A program made the position numbers and the translations under genes. Of a DNA stretch of 44,698 nucleotides, positions 15,529 to 23,811 are shown in pieces. Source of the DNA: JALVDI01 sp039186435. Its GTDB lineage: Bacteria; Myxococcota_A; Polyangia; Polyangiales; Houyiibacteriaceae. The stretch lies in contig JBCDAA010000021.1 in NCBI GenBank assembly GCA_039186435.1, positions 1-44,698 of the forward strand, in the 5' to 3' direction. The notes beneath the pieces are model-generated. The model made no database searches. It saw nothing but the letters and a program-made list of their open reading frames with translations, and was not told the origin of the DNA. The first letter of the stretch is position 1. Every line of letters starts with the position of its first letter.

Positions 15529-18500
15529 ATGGGTTGGTTCGAATTCCTTCGGCAGCGAGAACAAGAAAAGGCCGACGCGGCCGCCAGAGCGGTGGAAGCG
15601 GCGAAGGCGGATTGGCGAAGTGCCGCGTGGGCAAACCTCAGCGATCGCGACTTTGTCGAAACGATCTACACCGAGGTCAGCAACGCCGAGCCTTCGGTGG
15701 GGTGGACGTGGAAGCGCGCGAAACTCGCCCTGGGAGGAGGGCCCGAGTCGGCGCGGATTCTCCTCGACCAGGGCGCGGGAGATGCAGCGCCGTGGATCGC
15801 CGCCCAGCTTTTTGGCGACAACGCGGGACAGATCGCGCGACTGCTCATGCAGGGGCTGGATCTCGGACGACCGATCGCCGATCGCCTTGAGGACGAACGA
15901 CTCGTTCCGTTTCTTGCGGGGAGTCCGCACGAGGCCGATCGGGACGCTGCCGCCGCCGTCCTCTCGGAACAGCCCGCGCCCAATCGGTTTCATTTCGCCA
16001 ACCGTCTTGCGCTTTGTGGGGACGCGCGCGCGGATTCCTTTCTGACCGAAGTGATGACGTCGATCGTGGAAGGTCGAACCGAGGAAACGATCGGCGACGA
16101 CGAGCACGCCCTCGATGCGCTCTCGCGCAGCTGCATTGCACGTTTTGACTCCCCGGAGCGTTCCCGCTGGATCGAGGCGTGGGCGAAGATTGCCCCCACC
16201 GGCGGTCTCTGGGCGATGCATGCGCTCGCGGGCCTTGGAGATGGCACGGACGACGCGGCGACCGACGTCCTGAAGCGCTTCGTTGCCGCCCGCATCGACG
16301 ACCGCGCGGAGACTCGCGTCATGCGAATGGCCGCGAACCTCGCCCTCGCGGCACGCGGGCACGAACCCTTGCTGGATGAACCCTTGCTGGAGGACGCGCG
16401 CTGGGTTCGAAGCGACCTTCATCCGGAACGCTACAGCTGGCCGAAGAGCGAAGACCTCGTCATCGTGCGTCGCTTCGTCGCGGAGTGTTTCCTTCGCGGC
16501 GGAACCGAGGAAGAAAAGGAGTGGGCGGCGGGATTTGTGACGAGCCCCTTTTGGTTTCTCCGAGAAGTGGGCGACAAAGCGTGCGCTGCGCTTGGACGTC
16601 GACCCGAGCGAATCTACTTCGACGCCGTTCGCGCCGAAGAGGTGCTCGCCGAAGAGGGGCCGGGCGGTCTTTTTGCGGCGCTCGATGATCCTCGGTCCGT
16701 CTTTCTCGATGTGATCGTGGACGCGCTCGCCAAGCGCGCGGACGAAGACGAGGCGCTTCGGGATCAGCTGATCGCGTACGCGCGGCGCCGTCTCGAATCG
16801 CAGCCAAACTTCTACGTTCAATACGCGGACGACGTGCCGGAGGACAGCAAGCGCGCGATGCGCTTCTTGCGCGGTCTCGACAGCGAAATCCAGCAGGAAA
16901 AACTCGCGGGCACAACGAGCGCCTGGATTCAAACGCTCCTCCTCGAGGGCGCGAAGATGCAGCGCCCGCAGACCCCGCTCGCGATCCCGGAGGGGGTGAG
17001 CGTGCGGTGTTTCGATTCGGCACCTTTCGTGCTCGGCTCACACATCAACGGCCTCGACGTATCGCCGGACGGAACGCTTCTCTGTGCCGTCGGAGGCGAA
17101 TGCGCGCGCATTGTCGACGCCCATACGGGAGACGTTCTGCGCAGCCTCGAGCTCCGGTGGAACTGGGGCTACGACTGCGCGTTTCATCCCAGCGGAACGC
17201 AGGTCGCCGCGAGCTTTCACGGCGGCCACGTCGAGATCTACGACGTCGCGACCGGCCAGCGCACCCACGAGTTCATCGGGCACGGCGGTGTACCGACGGG
17301 GACGCGCTGCCTGGCCTGGTCTCCCGACGGAGAAGTCCTTGTGAGCGGAGGAGGCGACGGAAGGCTGATCGCCTGGGACGTCGAGACGCGCAACGCGCGC
17401 TGGGTGATCGAGGGCGGGCCCGGCTCCTATCAGGACGTCATCTTCCTCTCGTCCCAGCAGATCCTCGCGACGCATGTCAAAACCACCGGCGGCGAAAAGA
17501 ACTTTCTTCAGTTCATCGACGTCGCGACGGGTGAAGACGAGCGCGTCGCCACCGATCGCTCCATCTGGTCGCTCGCGCTGCGGGACGACGGTCTCTTTGC
17601 GATGGCGGGCGATGGGAAGAAGATCCAGGTGGGTCGCTTTCGCGGGACGTCCTTTGTCGAAGAGCAGACCTTCGACCACGAGAAGGTCGTTCGACTCCAT
17701 TTTGCGGGGGAGCGTCTTTGGTCGGCCACCGAAACGGGGAAGTGGGCCTACGTCGACCTCGCGGAAAACGAGCTGACGGAGGTTCAGTCCGGCGGCCCGC
17801 TCTGGGGCATGTGCTTCCACGGCGAACGCTGCTTCGCGGTGGGAACGTCCGGCCGGATCTTCGTCGCGGAGGGAACCTCGCTGGTGGAACACGGCGCGGG
17901 CGCTTCGCACAACAAGCGTCTTGTGGGATCCGTCGAGCTTGCGAGCGGCGAACTGGTGACGGTTGACTGGGACGGCATCATGATTCGCTGGCCCACCCGC
18001 GGGCCCGGACGTTTGCTCGCCGAACTGGGCCTCACGGCGGAGAGCATGGTGCTCCTGGACGAAACACGCGTGCTCGTCGGCAGTCGCAAGGGACTTCGCC
18101 TCGTCGATCTCGAAAGCGGTGACATCCTCGCCCAAACGGACGAGCGGGCTGACGACATCGCGGTTCAAGGGGACCTCGTGGCCCACGCCGCGGACGAACA
18201 CGTCGCGTTCAAACGTCTTCCGAGTCTTGCGCCGGCTGGGATCGAGCCGGTGCACGTCGGAAGCGACGACATCGATTCCCTTTGCGCGGCCTTTGGCGGA
18301 TTTCTCGCCGGCACGGAAAAGGGCGAGGTCGGTTTTATTACCGCCGAAGGCGCGCTCGAGTGGTTGAAAACAGACCACGGCGCAGACCGAATGCGAAAAG
18401 GCGATCCGCACCGCGACGTCTGCAGCGTGGTCACCAGCGGCTCCTATTTCGTCAGCGGCGCGACCGACCACGTGGTCCGTGTGTACAACTGGAATGAGGG

Positions 18501-18756
18501 CGCCGCGGATCCGGTGCTACGGATCGCAACGGGCTTTGGTCTCTTCAACCGTTTGGCGGTCCAGGGAAGCCGACTGGCGATCCCGGCAAGCTATCGACTC
18601 GAGGTGTACGACTTGGAAACGCGAAGCCTGGTGCTCGAGCTCGATCATCATGCGTTCGACAGCAACGAGCTGATGGGCGCGCACTACCTCCGGGACGGGC
18701 GATTGCTCCTTCGCACCAAAGCCGGCCGGATCTTTCTCGTGGAGGATGCCCGATGA
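15529..18756 (+). CDS. HEAT-like / WD40 propeller protein, cytosolic
   Basis: The ATG at 15529 (MGWFEFLRQREQEKADAAARAVEAAKADWR) is chosen over a TTG 51 bp upstream. It yields 1075 residues without signal peptide. The first ~490 residues are helical, beginning with a short charged coiled coil and continuing with HEAT/armadillo-like helix pairs (LFGDNAGQIARLLMQGL, WAMHALAGLGDG). From about 498 onward, WD40-type blades run to the end: SHINGLDVSPDGTLLCAVGG, CAFHPSGTQVAASFHGGHV, CLAWSPDGEVLVSGGGDGR and more, enough for one or two propellers. It is a scaffold by architecture. The next gene overlaps by ATGA and encodes a SUKH-like protein, so the two products probably work together. Confidence 0.82.
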   Translation: MGWFEFLRQREQEKADAAARAVEAAKADWRSAAWANLSDRDFVETIYTEVSNAEPSVGWTWKRAKLALGGGPESARILLDQGAGDAAPWIAAQLFGDNAGQIARLLMQGLDLGRPIADRLEDERLVPFLAGSPHEADRDAAAAVLSEQPAPNRFHFANRLALCGDARADSFLTEVMTSIVEGRTEETIGDDEHALDALSRSCIARFDSPERSRWIEAWAKIAPTGGLWAMHALAGLGDGTDDAATDVLKRFVAARIDDRAETRVMRMAANLALAARGHEPLLDEPLLEDARWVRSDLHPERYSWPKSEDLVIVRRFVAECFLRGGTEEEKEWAAGFVTSPFWFLREVGDKACAALGRRPERIYFDAVRAEEVLAEEGPGGLFAALDDPRSVFLDVIVDALAKRADEDEALRDQLIAYARRRLESQPNFYVQYADDVPEDSKRAMRFLRGLDSEIQQEKLAGTTSAWIQTLLLEGAKMQRPQTPLAIPEGVSVRCFDSAPFVLGSHINGLDVSPDGTLLCAVGGECARIVDAHTGDVLRSLELRWNWGYDCAFHPSGTQVAASFHGGHVEIYDVATGQRTHEFIGHGGVPTGTRCLAWSPDGEVLVSGGGDGRLIAWDVETRNARWVIEGGPGSYQDVIFLSSQQILATHVKTTGGEKNFLQFIDVATGEDERVATDRSIWSLALRDDGLFAMAGDGKKIQVGRFRGTSFVEEQTFDHEKVVRLHFAGERLWSATETGKWAYVDLAENELTEVQSGGPLWGMCFHGERCFAVGTSGRIFVAEGTSLVEHGAGASHNKRLVGSVELASGELVTVDWDGIMIRWPTRGPGRLLAELGLTAESMVLLDETRVLVGSRKGLRLVDLESGDILAQTDERADDIAVQGDLVAHAADEHVAFKRLPSLAPAGIEPVHVGSDDIDSLCAAFGGFLAGTEKGEVGFITAEGALEWLKTDHGADRMRKGDPHRDVCSVVTSGSYFVSGATDHVVRVYNWNEGAADPVLRIATGFGLFNRLAVQGSRLAIPASYRLEVYDLETRSLVLELDHHAFDSNELMGAHYLRDGRLLLRTKAGRIFLVEDAR

Positions 18757-19712
18757 AGCTCGATGGAACGCAGCTGGACGATGTGCTCGCGCTGATCGGA
18801 ACAACACCGGTCGACGAGGACACGGACGAACTCAAAACCCTCGAGGCGGCGCTCGGGCAGCGCCTTCCGGAGGAGAGTCGCGCGTTTCTCCGGGCGCGCC
18901 CGACCTTGGATCACCCGCATGCGGAGGGACATCCTGAGATTGACGACTCGTCGTTTGCGCACGGTCTTCCGAACGTGGACGAGTGGCTTTCGAATCTGGC
19001 GAAGCCGCTGCTCGGCCGCTATCTCGCGACGATGCACTTGATCGGAATCTATCCGGTGGGCGTGCAGGTGAACCGCGGCGACTTCATGTACGCAGGGCTG
19101 GTGATGGAGCCCTACGCCGAGGGAGTCGGCGGCGTGATGTACTACGACGAGCGGGAAATCGGGACCTGGCGCGGGAGCGTGTCGGCGTTTCTTCACCAGG
19201 AGGTCGTCAACCTGTGGGAGGCCGTCGAGGAGGAGCTCGAGGATCTCGAGGACGACGAACGGAAGGACTACAAACCCGACTTCGATGACTTTCGGGATGT
19301 CTTTGCCTTTGAAGGATTTTGTATGGAAGCGCCGCCGGAAGGGTCCTTTCCGAAAGCGCTCAACGACGCCTGGAACGAGCACTGGCGCGCGCGCATGCCG
19401 CTGACGCGTCGCTGGTGGGTGAGCGGTTTTCTTCGCGGCGACATCGATCGCTACGAGCTTGAGCGCGTGCCGCGAATTGAGGATTGGGAGGATGCGAAGG
19501 AGACGGTCTCCGAACGCTACGCCGACGCGATGTACTGGCTTCTCGCGCATGCGATCCTCGGCAACGAAGCGGAGCTCGAGGACTGCCTTGCCCGGACGAA
19601 GGACCACGCGGGGACCTTTGTGCAAGCGCTTCGAGAGGCGGCGCCGGGTCTGGTCGCGCGGTTTGCGGCGCAGCGAGAGACGCTCTTCGAGGTCGCGCGC
19701 AAGGCGGGGTGA
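18753..19712 (+). CDS. SUKH (SMI1/KNR4)-like protein
   Basis: The ATG at 18753 overlaps the WD40 stop and follows GGAGG, so it is translationally coupled. The first 50 residues carry the SUKH signature, in which an acidic helix (DELKTLEAALGQRLPEESRA, about 25-45) is followed by FLRARPTL. SUKH proteins in bacteria are often immunity proteins that neutralise contact-dependent or polymorphic toxins. Others are general ligand-binding scaffolds. The remaining sequence is acidic (EEELEDLEDDERKD) and rich in aromatics, with no signal peptide. No toxin gene is adjacent. The 319-residue length is greater than a minimal SUKH domain, so a second domain is present after about residue 200. Family assignment is moderate. 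Confidence 0.6.
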   Translation: MKLDGTQLDDVLALIGTTPVDEDTDELKTLEAALGQRLPEESRAFLRARPTLDHPHAEGHPEIDDSSFAHGLPNVDEWLSNLAKPLLGRYLATMHLIGIYPVGVQVNRGDFMYAGLVMEPYAEGVGGVMYYDEREIGTWRGSVSAFLHQEVVNLWEAVEEELEDLEDDERKDYKPDFDDFRDVFAFEGFCMEAPPEGSFPKALNDAWNEHWRARMPLTRRWWVSGFLRGDIDRYELERVPRIEDWEDAKETVSERYADAMYWLLAHAILGNEAELEDCLARTKDHAGTFVQALREAAPGLVARFAAQRETLFEVARKAG

Positions 19713-19715
19713 GCG

Positions 19716-21029
19716 TCAGCGAACGCGTTGCCAATGAAGCGGTCCGGCGCCGCCGTAGGGATGCGCGAAGAGTCCCCAGCCGTTCGGCGGCAGAGCCCAG
19801 GGAACGCTCGGCAGTCTCCTGGTTTCCCGGCGTTCGAGGTCCACGAGAAGGACTTCGGATCCGCGACGAACGACCACGCTTTGGTCAAACTGCTGGTGGT
19901 AGCGCGACCACGAGTCCGCGGTTGGTCCGGCGACGTCGACCTGCGTTTCGCGTTCGAGGTCCCGAATCTGAAGGCGGCCGTCTCGCCTGCGAACGAGGAC
20001 GCGCTCACCAAAGTGACCCAGGGGCTGTTCGGGGAGAAGCGATCCACGGTGAAGATCGACGGTGACGTCTTCGTTTGCTTCGCTGCTTGAAAGGGTACGA
20101 AATCGCGCGGGCCACCAGTCGTCGTGTTGCGCGCGGCTGCGGATGCCGAGATCGATTCGCGCGCCCCCGCGAAAGATCACCACCGGTGCGGGCGACGCCT
20201 CCGCCCTGCAGGCGACGAGGACCGTTTGATGCGGAGCGCTTACGCCGAGAACCACGCCGCCGCAGGCCGGGGGAACCGCCTCCTGCTCGCCGGCCCATTC
20301 GAGGGCGTCGTCCTCGCGGCGGAGAAGAACCTGCGAGCCGTCCCAGGCGACGAGCGCCGAAGCGGGAGCGACCGATCCGCCAGTCGCCGTGCGCACCACG
20401 CTTCGAGACCAGCCATCCCGTCCGTACCAGAGCTCGTCTCCCGCCTGCGCCTCACATCGAGACTGCGTTCGTATGCGCCGCGGCGGGCGGATCTCGCCGT
20501 CACCGTCTCCGTCGTAGAGCGCGTTGCCAAGAATCGCGAACGTCCCGGCCCCAAGGAGCCGCGCTTGAAAGACGCGCCGAACCGGCCAGGGGACTCGGCG
20601 AGTTTCGCCGGTGTCGAGGTTGCGAACGAAGAGGCGGCCGGGTTCGACGTACATGACCTCGGAGTCGCTGAAGCTCACCGTCGCCCCCGCGTCTTCTCCG
20701 CGCGCGAGAACTTCTTCGCGGCCTCCGTGGTGCCGGAGAATCAGCGCGTCGCCAACACGAATTCCGACGAAGTCTCCGCTCGCGGTCGCGCCGAGAAACT
20801 CATCGATCGGGCGGCCCTCGGGAACCTCGTCGCTCGCGAGGCGCAATCGGCGGTTTGGCTCGCAGTAGACGACCCACCGTCCCGCCGGGTCGATGGCAAC
20901 GCGCGTGAGGGGTCGCGCGCTTCCCCACAGGGCTCGTGCGTTCGAGGGCGCGCGCGGCGAAGAAACGCGGACCGGGGCCGCCACTGTGGGGAGCGCACAC
21001 GCGACAAGCAGAACGAGAGCGATCCGCAT
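19716..21029 (-). CDS. Exported beta-propeller-like protein
   Basis: The 437-residue product starts with a signal sequence (MRIALVLLVACALPTVAAP). LVAC at residues 8-11 could serve as a lipobox, but the hydrophobic part before it is short, so ordinary signal peptidase cleavage near VAA is also possible. The mature part is all-beta with repeated WD-like or YncE-like strands (RVAIDPAGRWVVYCEPNRRL, GDALILRHHGG, GRLFVRNLDTGETRRV, DGRLQIRDLERETQV, GSEVLLVDLERRETRRL), so a six- to eight-bladed propeller is likely. One stretch, LYDGDGDGEIRPP, looks like a calcium-binding loop. The function is unknown. It ends three bases from the stop of the convergent SUKH gene and lies 25 bp downstream of marR, hence possibly co-transcribed with it. 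Confidence 0.75.
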   Translation of the reverse strand: MRIALVLLVACALPTVAAPVRVSSPRAPSNARALWGSARPLTRVAIDPAGRWVVYCEPNRRLRLASDEVPEGRPIDEFLGATASGDFVGIRVGDALILRHHGGREEVLARGEDAGATVSFSDSEVMYVEPGRLFVRNLDTGETRRVPWPVRRVFQARLLGAGTFAILGNALYDGDGDGEIRPPRRIRTQSRCEAQAGDELWYGRDGWSRSVVRTATGGSVAPASALVAWDGSQVLLRREDDALEWAGEQEAVPPACGGVVLGVSAPHQTVLVACRAEASPAPVVIFRGGARIDLGIRSRAQHDDWWPARFRTLSSSEANEDVTVDLHRGSLLPEQPLGHFGERVLVRRRDGRLQIRDLERETQVDVAGPTADSWSRYHQQFDQSVVVRRGSEVLLVDLERRETRRLPSVPWALPPNGWGLFAHPYGGAGPLHWQRVR

Positions 21030-21054
21030 CGCTCATGGGACAACGGTGTCCCCT

Positions 21055-21534
21055 TTAGGTTTCCTCGCTTTGGGAAACGAGGTGGTCGTGCAGGGGAAGC
21101 AGCAGCGGATGGAGCTCCGCGAGCACTCCGTCGAGCGCGTGGTCGAGCTCGTCCTGCACCTTTAACAGATGGTCGAGACCCTGCAGCATGCGGCGACGTC
21201 CAAGACGCGTGAAGTGCACCCGCTTGGCTCGCCCGTCGTTCGGGTCGGGGCGACGCTCGACGATTCCCATCGCGACGAGGTCGTCCACCAGCTGTCCGAC
21301 GGCTTGTTTGGTGACCCCCACGCGCTTCGCGAGCTCCGTGAGTCGCGTGCCCTCGTGGTCGATGTGCGGAAAGAGTGTCGTGTGCGCAGGTCTCGGCGCG
21401 GGTCCTGGCATCTTCGGCAACTGACGGAGGGCGTGCTCGTTCACGAGGCGCGCGCACTTCATCAGGAGCTGCAGCGTGCTCTGACGTTTTTTCTCTTCGA
21501 GCGTGGCGATGAAGCGATCGGTCACAGGAGGCAT
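21055..21534 (-). CDS. MarR-family transcriptional regulator
   Basis: The 159-residue protein shows the MarR winged helix at about 60-115: TRLTELAKRVGVTKQAVGQLVDDL is split between recognition and support helices, followed by wing ERRPDPNDGRAKRVHFT. Flanking helices at both ends would form the dimer interface. The family binds palindromic DNA as a dimer and is usually released by small aromatic or oxidised ligands. It is divergent from the DUF4336-type gene, with 48 bp between the starts. That gap contains three CTTGAC half-sites, so autoregulation plus control of the neighbour is the simplest reading. The inducing ligand is unknown. Confidence 0.92.
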   Translation of the reverse strand: MPPVTDRFIATLEEKKRQSTLQLLMKCARLVNEHALRQLPKMPGPAPRPAHTTLFPHIDHEGTRLTELAKRVGVTKQAVGQLVDDLVAMGIVERRPDPNDGRAKRVHFTRLGRRRMLQGLDHLLKVQDELDHALDGVLAELHPLLLPLHDHLVSQSEET

Positions 21535-21547
21535 TTTGTAAATCCTA

Positions 21548-21578
21548 CTTGACTAAATCGTCAAGAATGCTTGACTAA
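21548..21578. promoter_or_regulatory. MarR operator candidate, three half-sites
   Basis: CTTGAC (21548-21553), GTCAAG (21560-21565) and CTTGAC (21570-21575) alternate in orientation, giving two overlapping perfect palindromes with spacers of 6 and 4 bp. The octamer TTGACTAA also repeats with a 22-bp period, two helical turns. The cluster fills most of the divergent gap between marR and the DUF4336-type gene. Confidence 0.75.
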
Positions 21579-21582
21579 CTTC

Positions 21583-22239
21583 ATGCCGTTGAACACGATT
21601 GCCGAGGGCGTGTGGGAAGCACGCGACCGTTTGGGCCCCTTTCCGATTCGCATGACCGTCCTGAAGACGGCGGAAGGCGTCGTGCTCTGGTCGCAGGTGC
21701 CCATCGACGATGCGCTGGCGGAGTCGATCGATCGGATCGGTGAGGTTGCGGCCATCGTGTCGCCCAATCTCTTTCACTACGCGTTCGTGAACGATGCGAA
21801 GGCTCGTTATCCGAGGGCGCGGGTGCTGACCACACCGGGCCTTGAAACCAAACGGCCAGGGATTGCCCCCGACGCGCGCACGCCGGATCCGGGCTTTGCG
21901 GGACTGCAGGTGTTTCAGCTCGCGGGATGTGATCGCGTGGAGGAGTCCGTGGTGTTTCACGCCGCGAGTGGAACGCTCGTCGTGACCGATCTCATCTTCA
22001 ACGTGAAGGCCGCGACGAACGTTCGGGAGTGGATGGTGTTTCGGCTGATGGCGGGGACGCTCGGACGCGCTGGCCAGAGCCGGTTGTGGCGTTTTCTGCG
22101 CACGGACGCGGACGCCCATCGGGCCTCCCTCGACGAAGTTCTGGCACTCCCGATCAAGCAGGTCGTGATGGCTCATGGCGAACCCATCACGACCGATGCG
22201 AAGGAGACGCTCGTTCGCGCGCTCGGACTGAGCGGATAG
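21583..22239 (+). CDS. DUF4336-type metallo-hydrolase-like protein
   Basis: The ATG at 21583 (MPLNTIAEGVWEARDRLG) yields 218 residues; a TTG 12 bases earlier overlaps the operator. The sequence fits the DUF4336 family, a diverged relative of metallo-beta-lactamases. It has the N-terminal strand MTVLKTAEGVVLWSQVPID, SPNLFHYAFVNDAKARYPRA, the late strand GTLVVTDLIFNV and the closing motif VVMAHGEPIT. The classical HxHxDH zinc motif is absent and is replaced by NLFHY, as is usual for this family, so catalysis is uncertain. No signal peptide is present. It is probably repressed by the divergent MarR protein, hence perhaps part of a stress or xenobiotic response. Confidence 0.8.
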   Translation: MPLNTIAEGVWEARDRLGPFPIRMTVLKTAEGVVLWSQVPIDDALAESIDRIGEVAAIVSPNLFHYAFVNDAKARYPRARVLTTPGLETKRPGIAPDARTPDPGFAGLQVFQLAGCDRVEESVVFHAASGTLVVTDLIFNVKAATNVREWMVFRLMAGTLGRAGQSRLWRFLRTDADAHRASLDEVLALPIKQVVMAHGEPITTDAKETLVRALGLSG

Positions 22240-22274
22240 AAGCGCGGCGCACGTTCCTCCGATAGGATCGAAGC

Positions 22275-22961
22275 ATGCGTCTCAGTGTGTTCTTCGTGGC
22301 AACGTTGTGGGTGGCCAGCGCGCACGCGCAAGAACGGCCCGCGTTCTTCGATACGCCGTCGGAGCTTGTTCCCGTGGGCGCGATGACGCCGGGGGAGACG
22401 TACCCGCTTCTGGTGGTCTTGCCGCCGACGAACGGAACCTCGCGGAGGGTGTTTGAGGATCTTCGCGGGCAGGTTCCCTTGGATGCGTATTACGTTCTTC
22501 TCACGCCGGGGCAGCCGCAGCGCTCGGATTACCTTCCGCGATTTTCGCGCTACGTCGAGTGGGCGCAGGAGCGGATCAACGCCGACGTGGACGCAGCGCT
22601 CGCCAGTCATGCCGTCGACCCTGAGCAGATCTTCCTACTGGGGTTTTCCCTCGGAGGCGATACGAGCTGGGCGCTCTTGCTTCGAAACCCGGAGCGCTAT
22701 CGCGGCGCGCTCGTGATGGGAAGTCGATCGAGCGCCCGACCGCGACGGCGTGCGTCCGAAACGCTTCGACGTCGCCGTGCACGTGTGTTCTTCACGATGG
22801 GCCGGAGTGACGACGAAGTCCGCCAGCGAGGGATCGCCCGGGCTCATGAGCGGGCGACAGAGGCGTCCCTCGAGGCGCGCCTTGTCGAGTTCAGCGGCGG
22901 ACATCAGCTCCCGCCCGCAGACGTGCTTTCGGGGGGCTTACGTTTCCTTCTTCGACCCTGA
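22275..22961 (+). CDS. Secreted alpha/beta-hydrolase (esterase)
   Basis: The 228-residue product has a Sec signal (MRLSVFFVATLWVASAHAQ, cleavage after HAQ or AHA). It has a phospholipase/carboxylesterase-like fold with strand YPLLVVLPPTNG, nucleophile elbow GFSLGG (Ser125), acid in GRSDDE (Asp179 or 180) and His210 in SGGHQLP, a full catalytic triad. The fold is shorter than usual and has no lid. A basic insertion (ARPRRRASETLRRRRAR) precedes the acid strand. The likely role is hydrolysis of short esters in the periplasm or outside the cell. It lies 35 bp after the DUF4336-type gene in the same direction and may share its MarR-controlled transcript. Its last 24 bp overlap a possible small convergent gene. 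Confidence 0.82.
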   Translation: MRLSVFFVATLWVASAHAQERPAFFDTPSELVPVGAMTPGETYPLLVVLPPTNGTSRRVFEDLRGQVPLDAYYVLLTPGQPQRSDYLPRFSRYVEWAQERINADVDAALASHAVDPEQIFLLGFSLGGDTSWALLLRNPERYRGALVMGSRSSARPRRRASETLRRRRARVFFTMGRSDDEVRQRGIARAHERATEASLEARLVEFSGGHQLPPADVLSGGLRFLLRP

Positions 22962-23093
22962 GGCGAGTCGAAGGCTATCGAACTTGGTCTCGCCGCGGTG
23001 CATGTTCGCGTGGGCCGCTTTGTGGCGACGTCCTCGCACGAGCAGGGTCTCGACGTCAGCGATTTTGGAAAGCCGCGACGAACGCAACGCCAA
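22938..23093 (-). CDS. Possible 51-residue basic protein
   Basis: In the gap between two convergent genes a minus-strand frame reads like a real small protein. It begins LALRSSRLSKIADVETLLVR, has a His/Lys/Arg-rich middle (GRRHKAAHANMHRGETKFD) and ends ASGSKKET. Codon third positions are G/C-rich in the manner of neighbouring genes. The start is the problem: only TTG codons (23093 or 23087) are available upstream and no good ribosome-binding site is visible. An internal ATG would leave about 20 residues. The product would be strongly basic and could bind nucleic acid. It overlaps the esterase end by 24 bp. It might instead be the remnant of a longer gene now cut off by the lipoprotein gene. 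Confidence 0.4.
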   Translation of the reverse strand: MALRSSRLSKIADVETLLVRGRRHKAAHANMHRGETKFDSLRLASGSKKET

Positions 23094-23157
23094 CGTCGAG
23101 TTGACCCAGCACGTGCTTTGGGATCGGAGTGGGCTGATCGACGAGCAGAGCGCGGTT

Positions 23158-23811
23158 TTACTCTTCAACGCGGGTGGCGGCGATCTGGGCGGAGCCGCCT
23201 TCGGTGGCGTAGGTTCCTCGCCAAGGCTCGTCGCAGGCGCTCTCGTCGAAGATGAGCTGCACAAAGCCGGGGCCGTCGAGACTGACGCGAAACCCTCCAG
23301 GGATGCCGCCAAAGAGGTAGCCGCAGTTGCGTTCGCTTCCGTTGACCAGGCACACCGGATCCTCACCGCATGTCTCTGTGATTTCGAGGCTGAGGTTCAC
23401 CATGAAGGGCAATCCCCCCGACCCCATGCCGCTGCCGCTCACGGTGTAGCTCCCTGGGCGACAGTCGCATTCCTGAGGCGGTGGCGCGGTGTCGGGGAGC
23501 GCCGCATCGGGCAGTGCTGCGTCAGGGAGCGCGGCGTCTCGTTCGCGTCCGAGAACTTCGCGTGCGCGCTCCTCTGCGCGATCGGGCAGGTCCTCGCTCG
23601 AGGAGCAAACCACGTCGTCACCGAAGTCGTGGCGATACATAAACGCCGGCGGACAGAGGAACCCTTCCTCGGTGATCGCCGCGCGATAGACGCAGTACGT
23701 GTCGGCGTCGACGTTGAGTTCTTCGCCGTCGCCGCAGACGCCTCCTCCGCTCGAGCCGCAGCCGAGCGTCAACGCCAATCCAATAAGCACACCTAAGCTA
23801 CTCGCTTTCAT
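23158..23811 (-). CDS. Cys-rich lipoprotein with DAALP linker
   Basis: The ATG at 23811 follows AAGGGGAG and gives MKASSLGVLIGLALTLGC, a clear lipoprotein signal with lipobox TLGC. The 217-residue product has a first domain (20-105) with several Cys (GVCGDGEEL, DTYCVYR, FLCPPAF, DVVCSSSEDL). A linker of three 15-bp-encoded D-A-A-L-P units and Pro residues follows. The C-terminal domain is beta-rich with further Cys (CDCRPGSYTVSGSG, CGEDPVCLVNGSERNCGY). The Cys pattern suggests disulfide-stabilised surface domains. The function is unknown. The start overlaps the upstream regulator gene by 14 bp, so regulator and lipoprotein form one unit. This fits a surface protein made under control of its own regulator. 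Confidence 0.8.
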   Translation of the reverse strand: MKASSLGVLIGLALTLGCGSSGGGVCGDGEELNVDADTYCVYRAAITEEGFLCPPAFMYRHDFGDDVVCSSSEDLPDRAEERAREVLGRERDAALPDAALPDAALPDTAPPPQECDCRPGSYTVSGSGMGSGGLPFMVNLSLEITETCGEDPVCLVNGSERNCGYLFGGIPGGFRVSLDGPGFVQLIFDESACDEPWRGTYATEGGSAQIAATRVEE

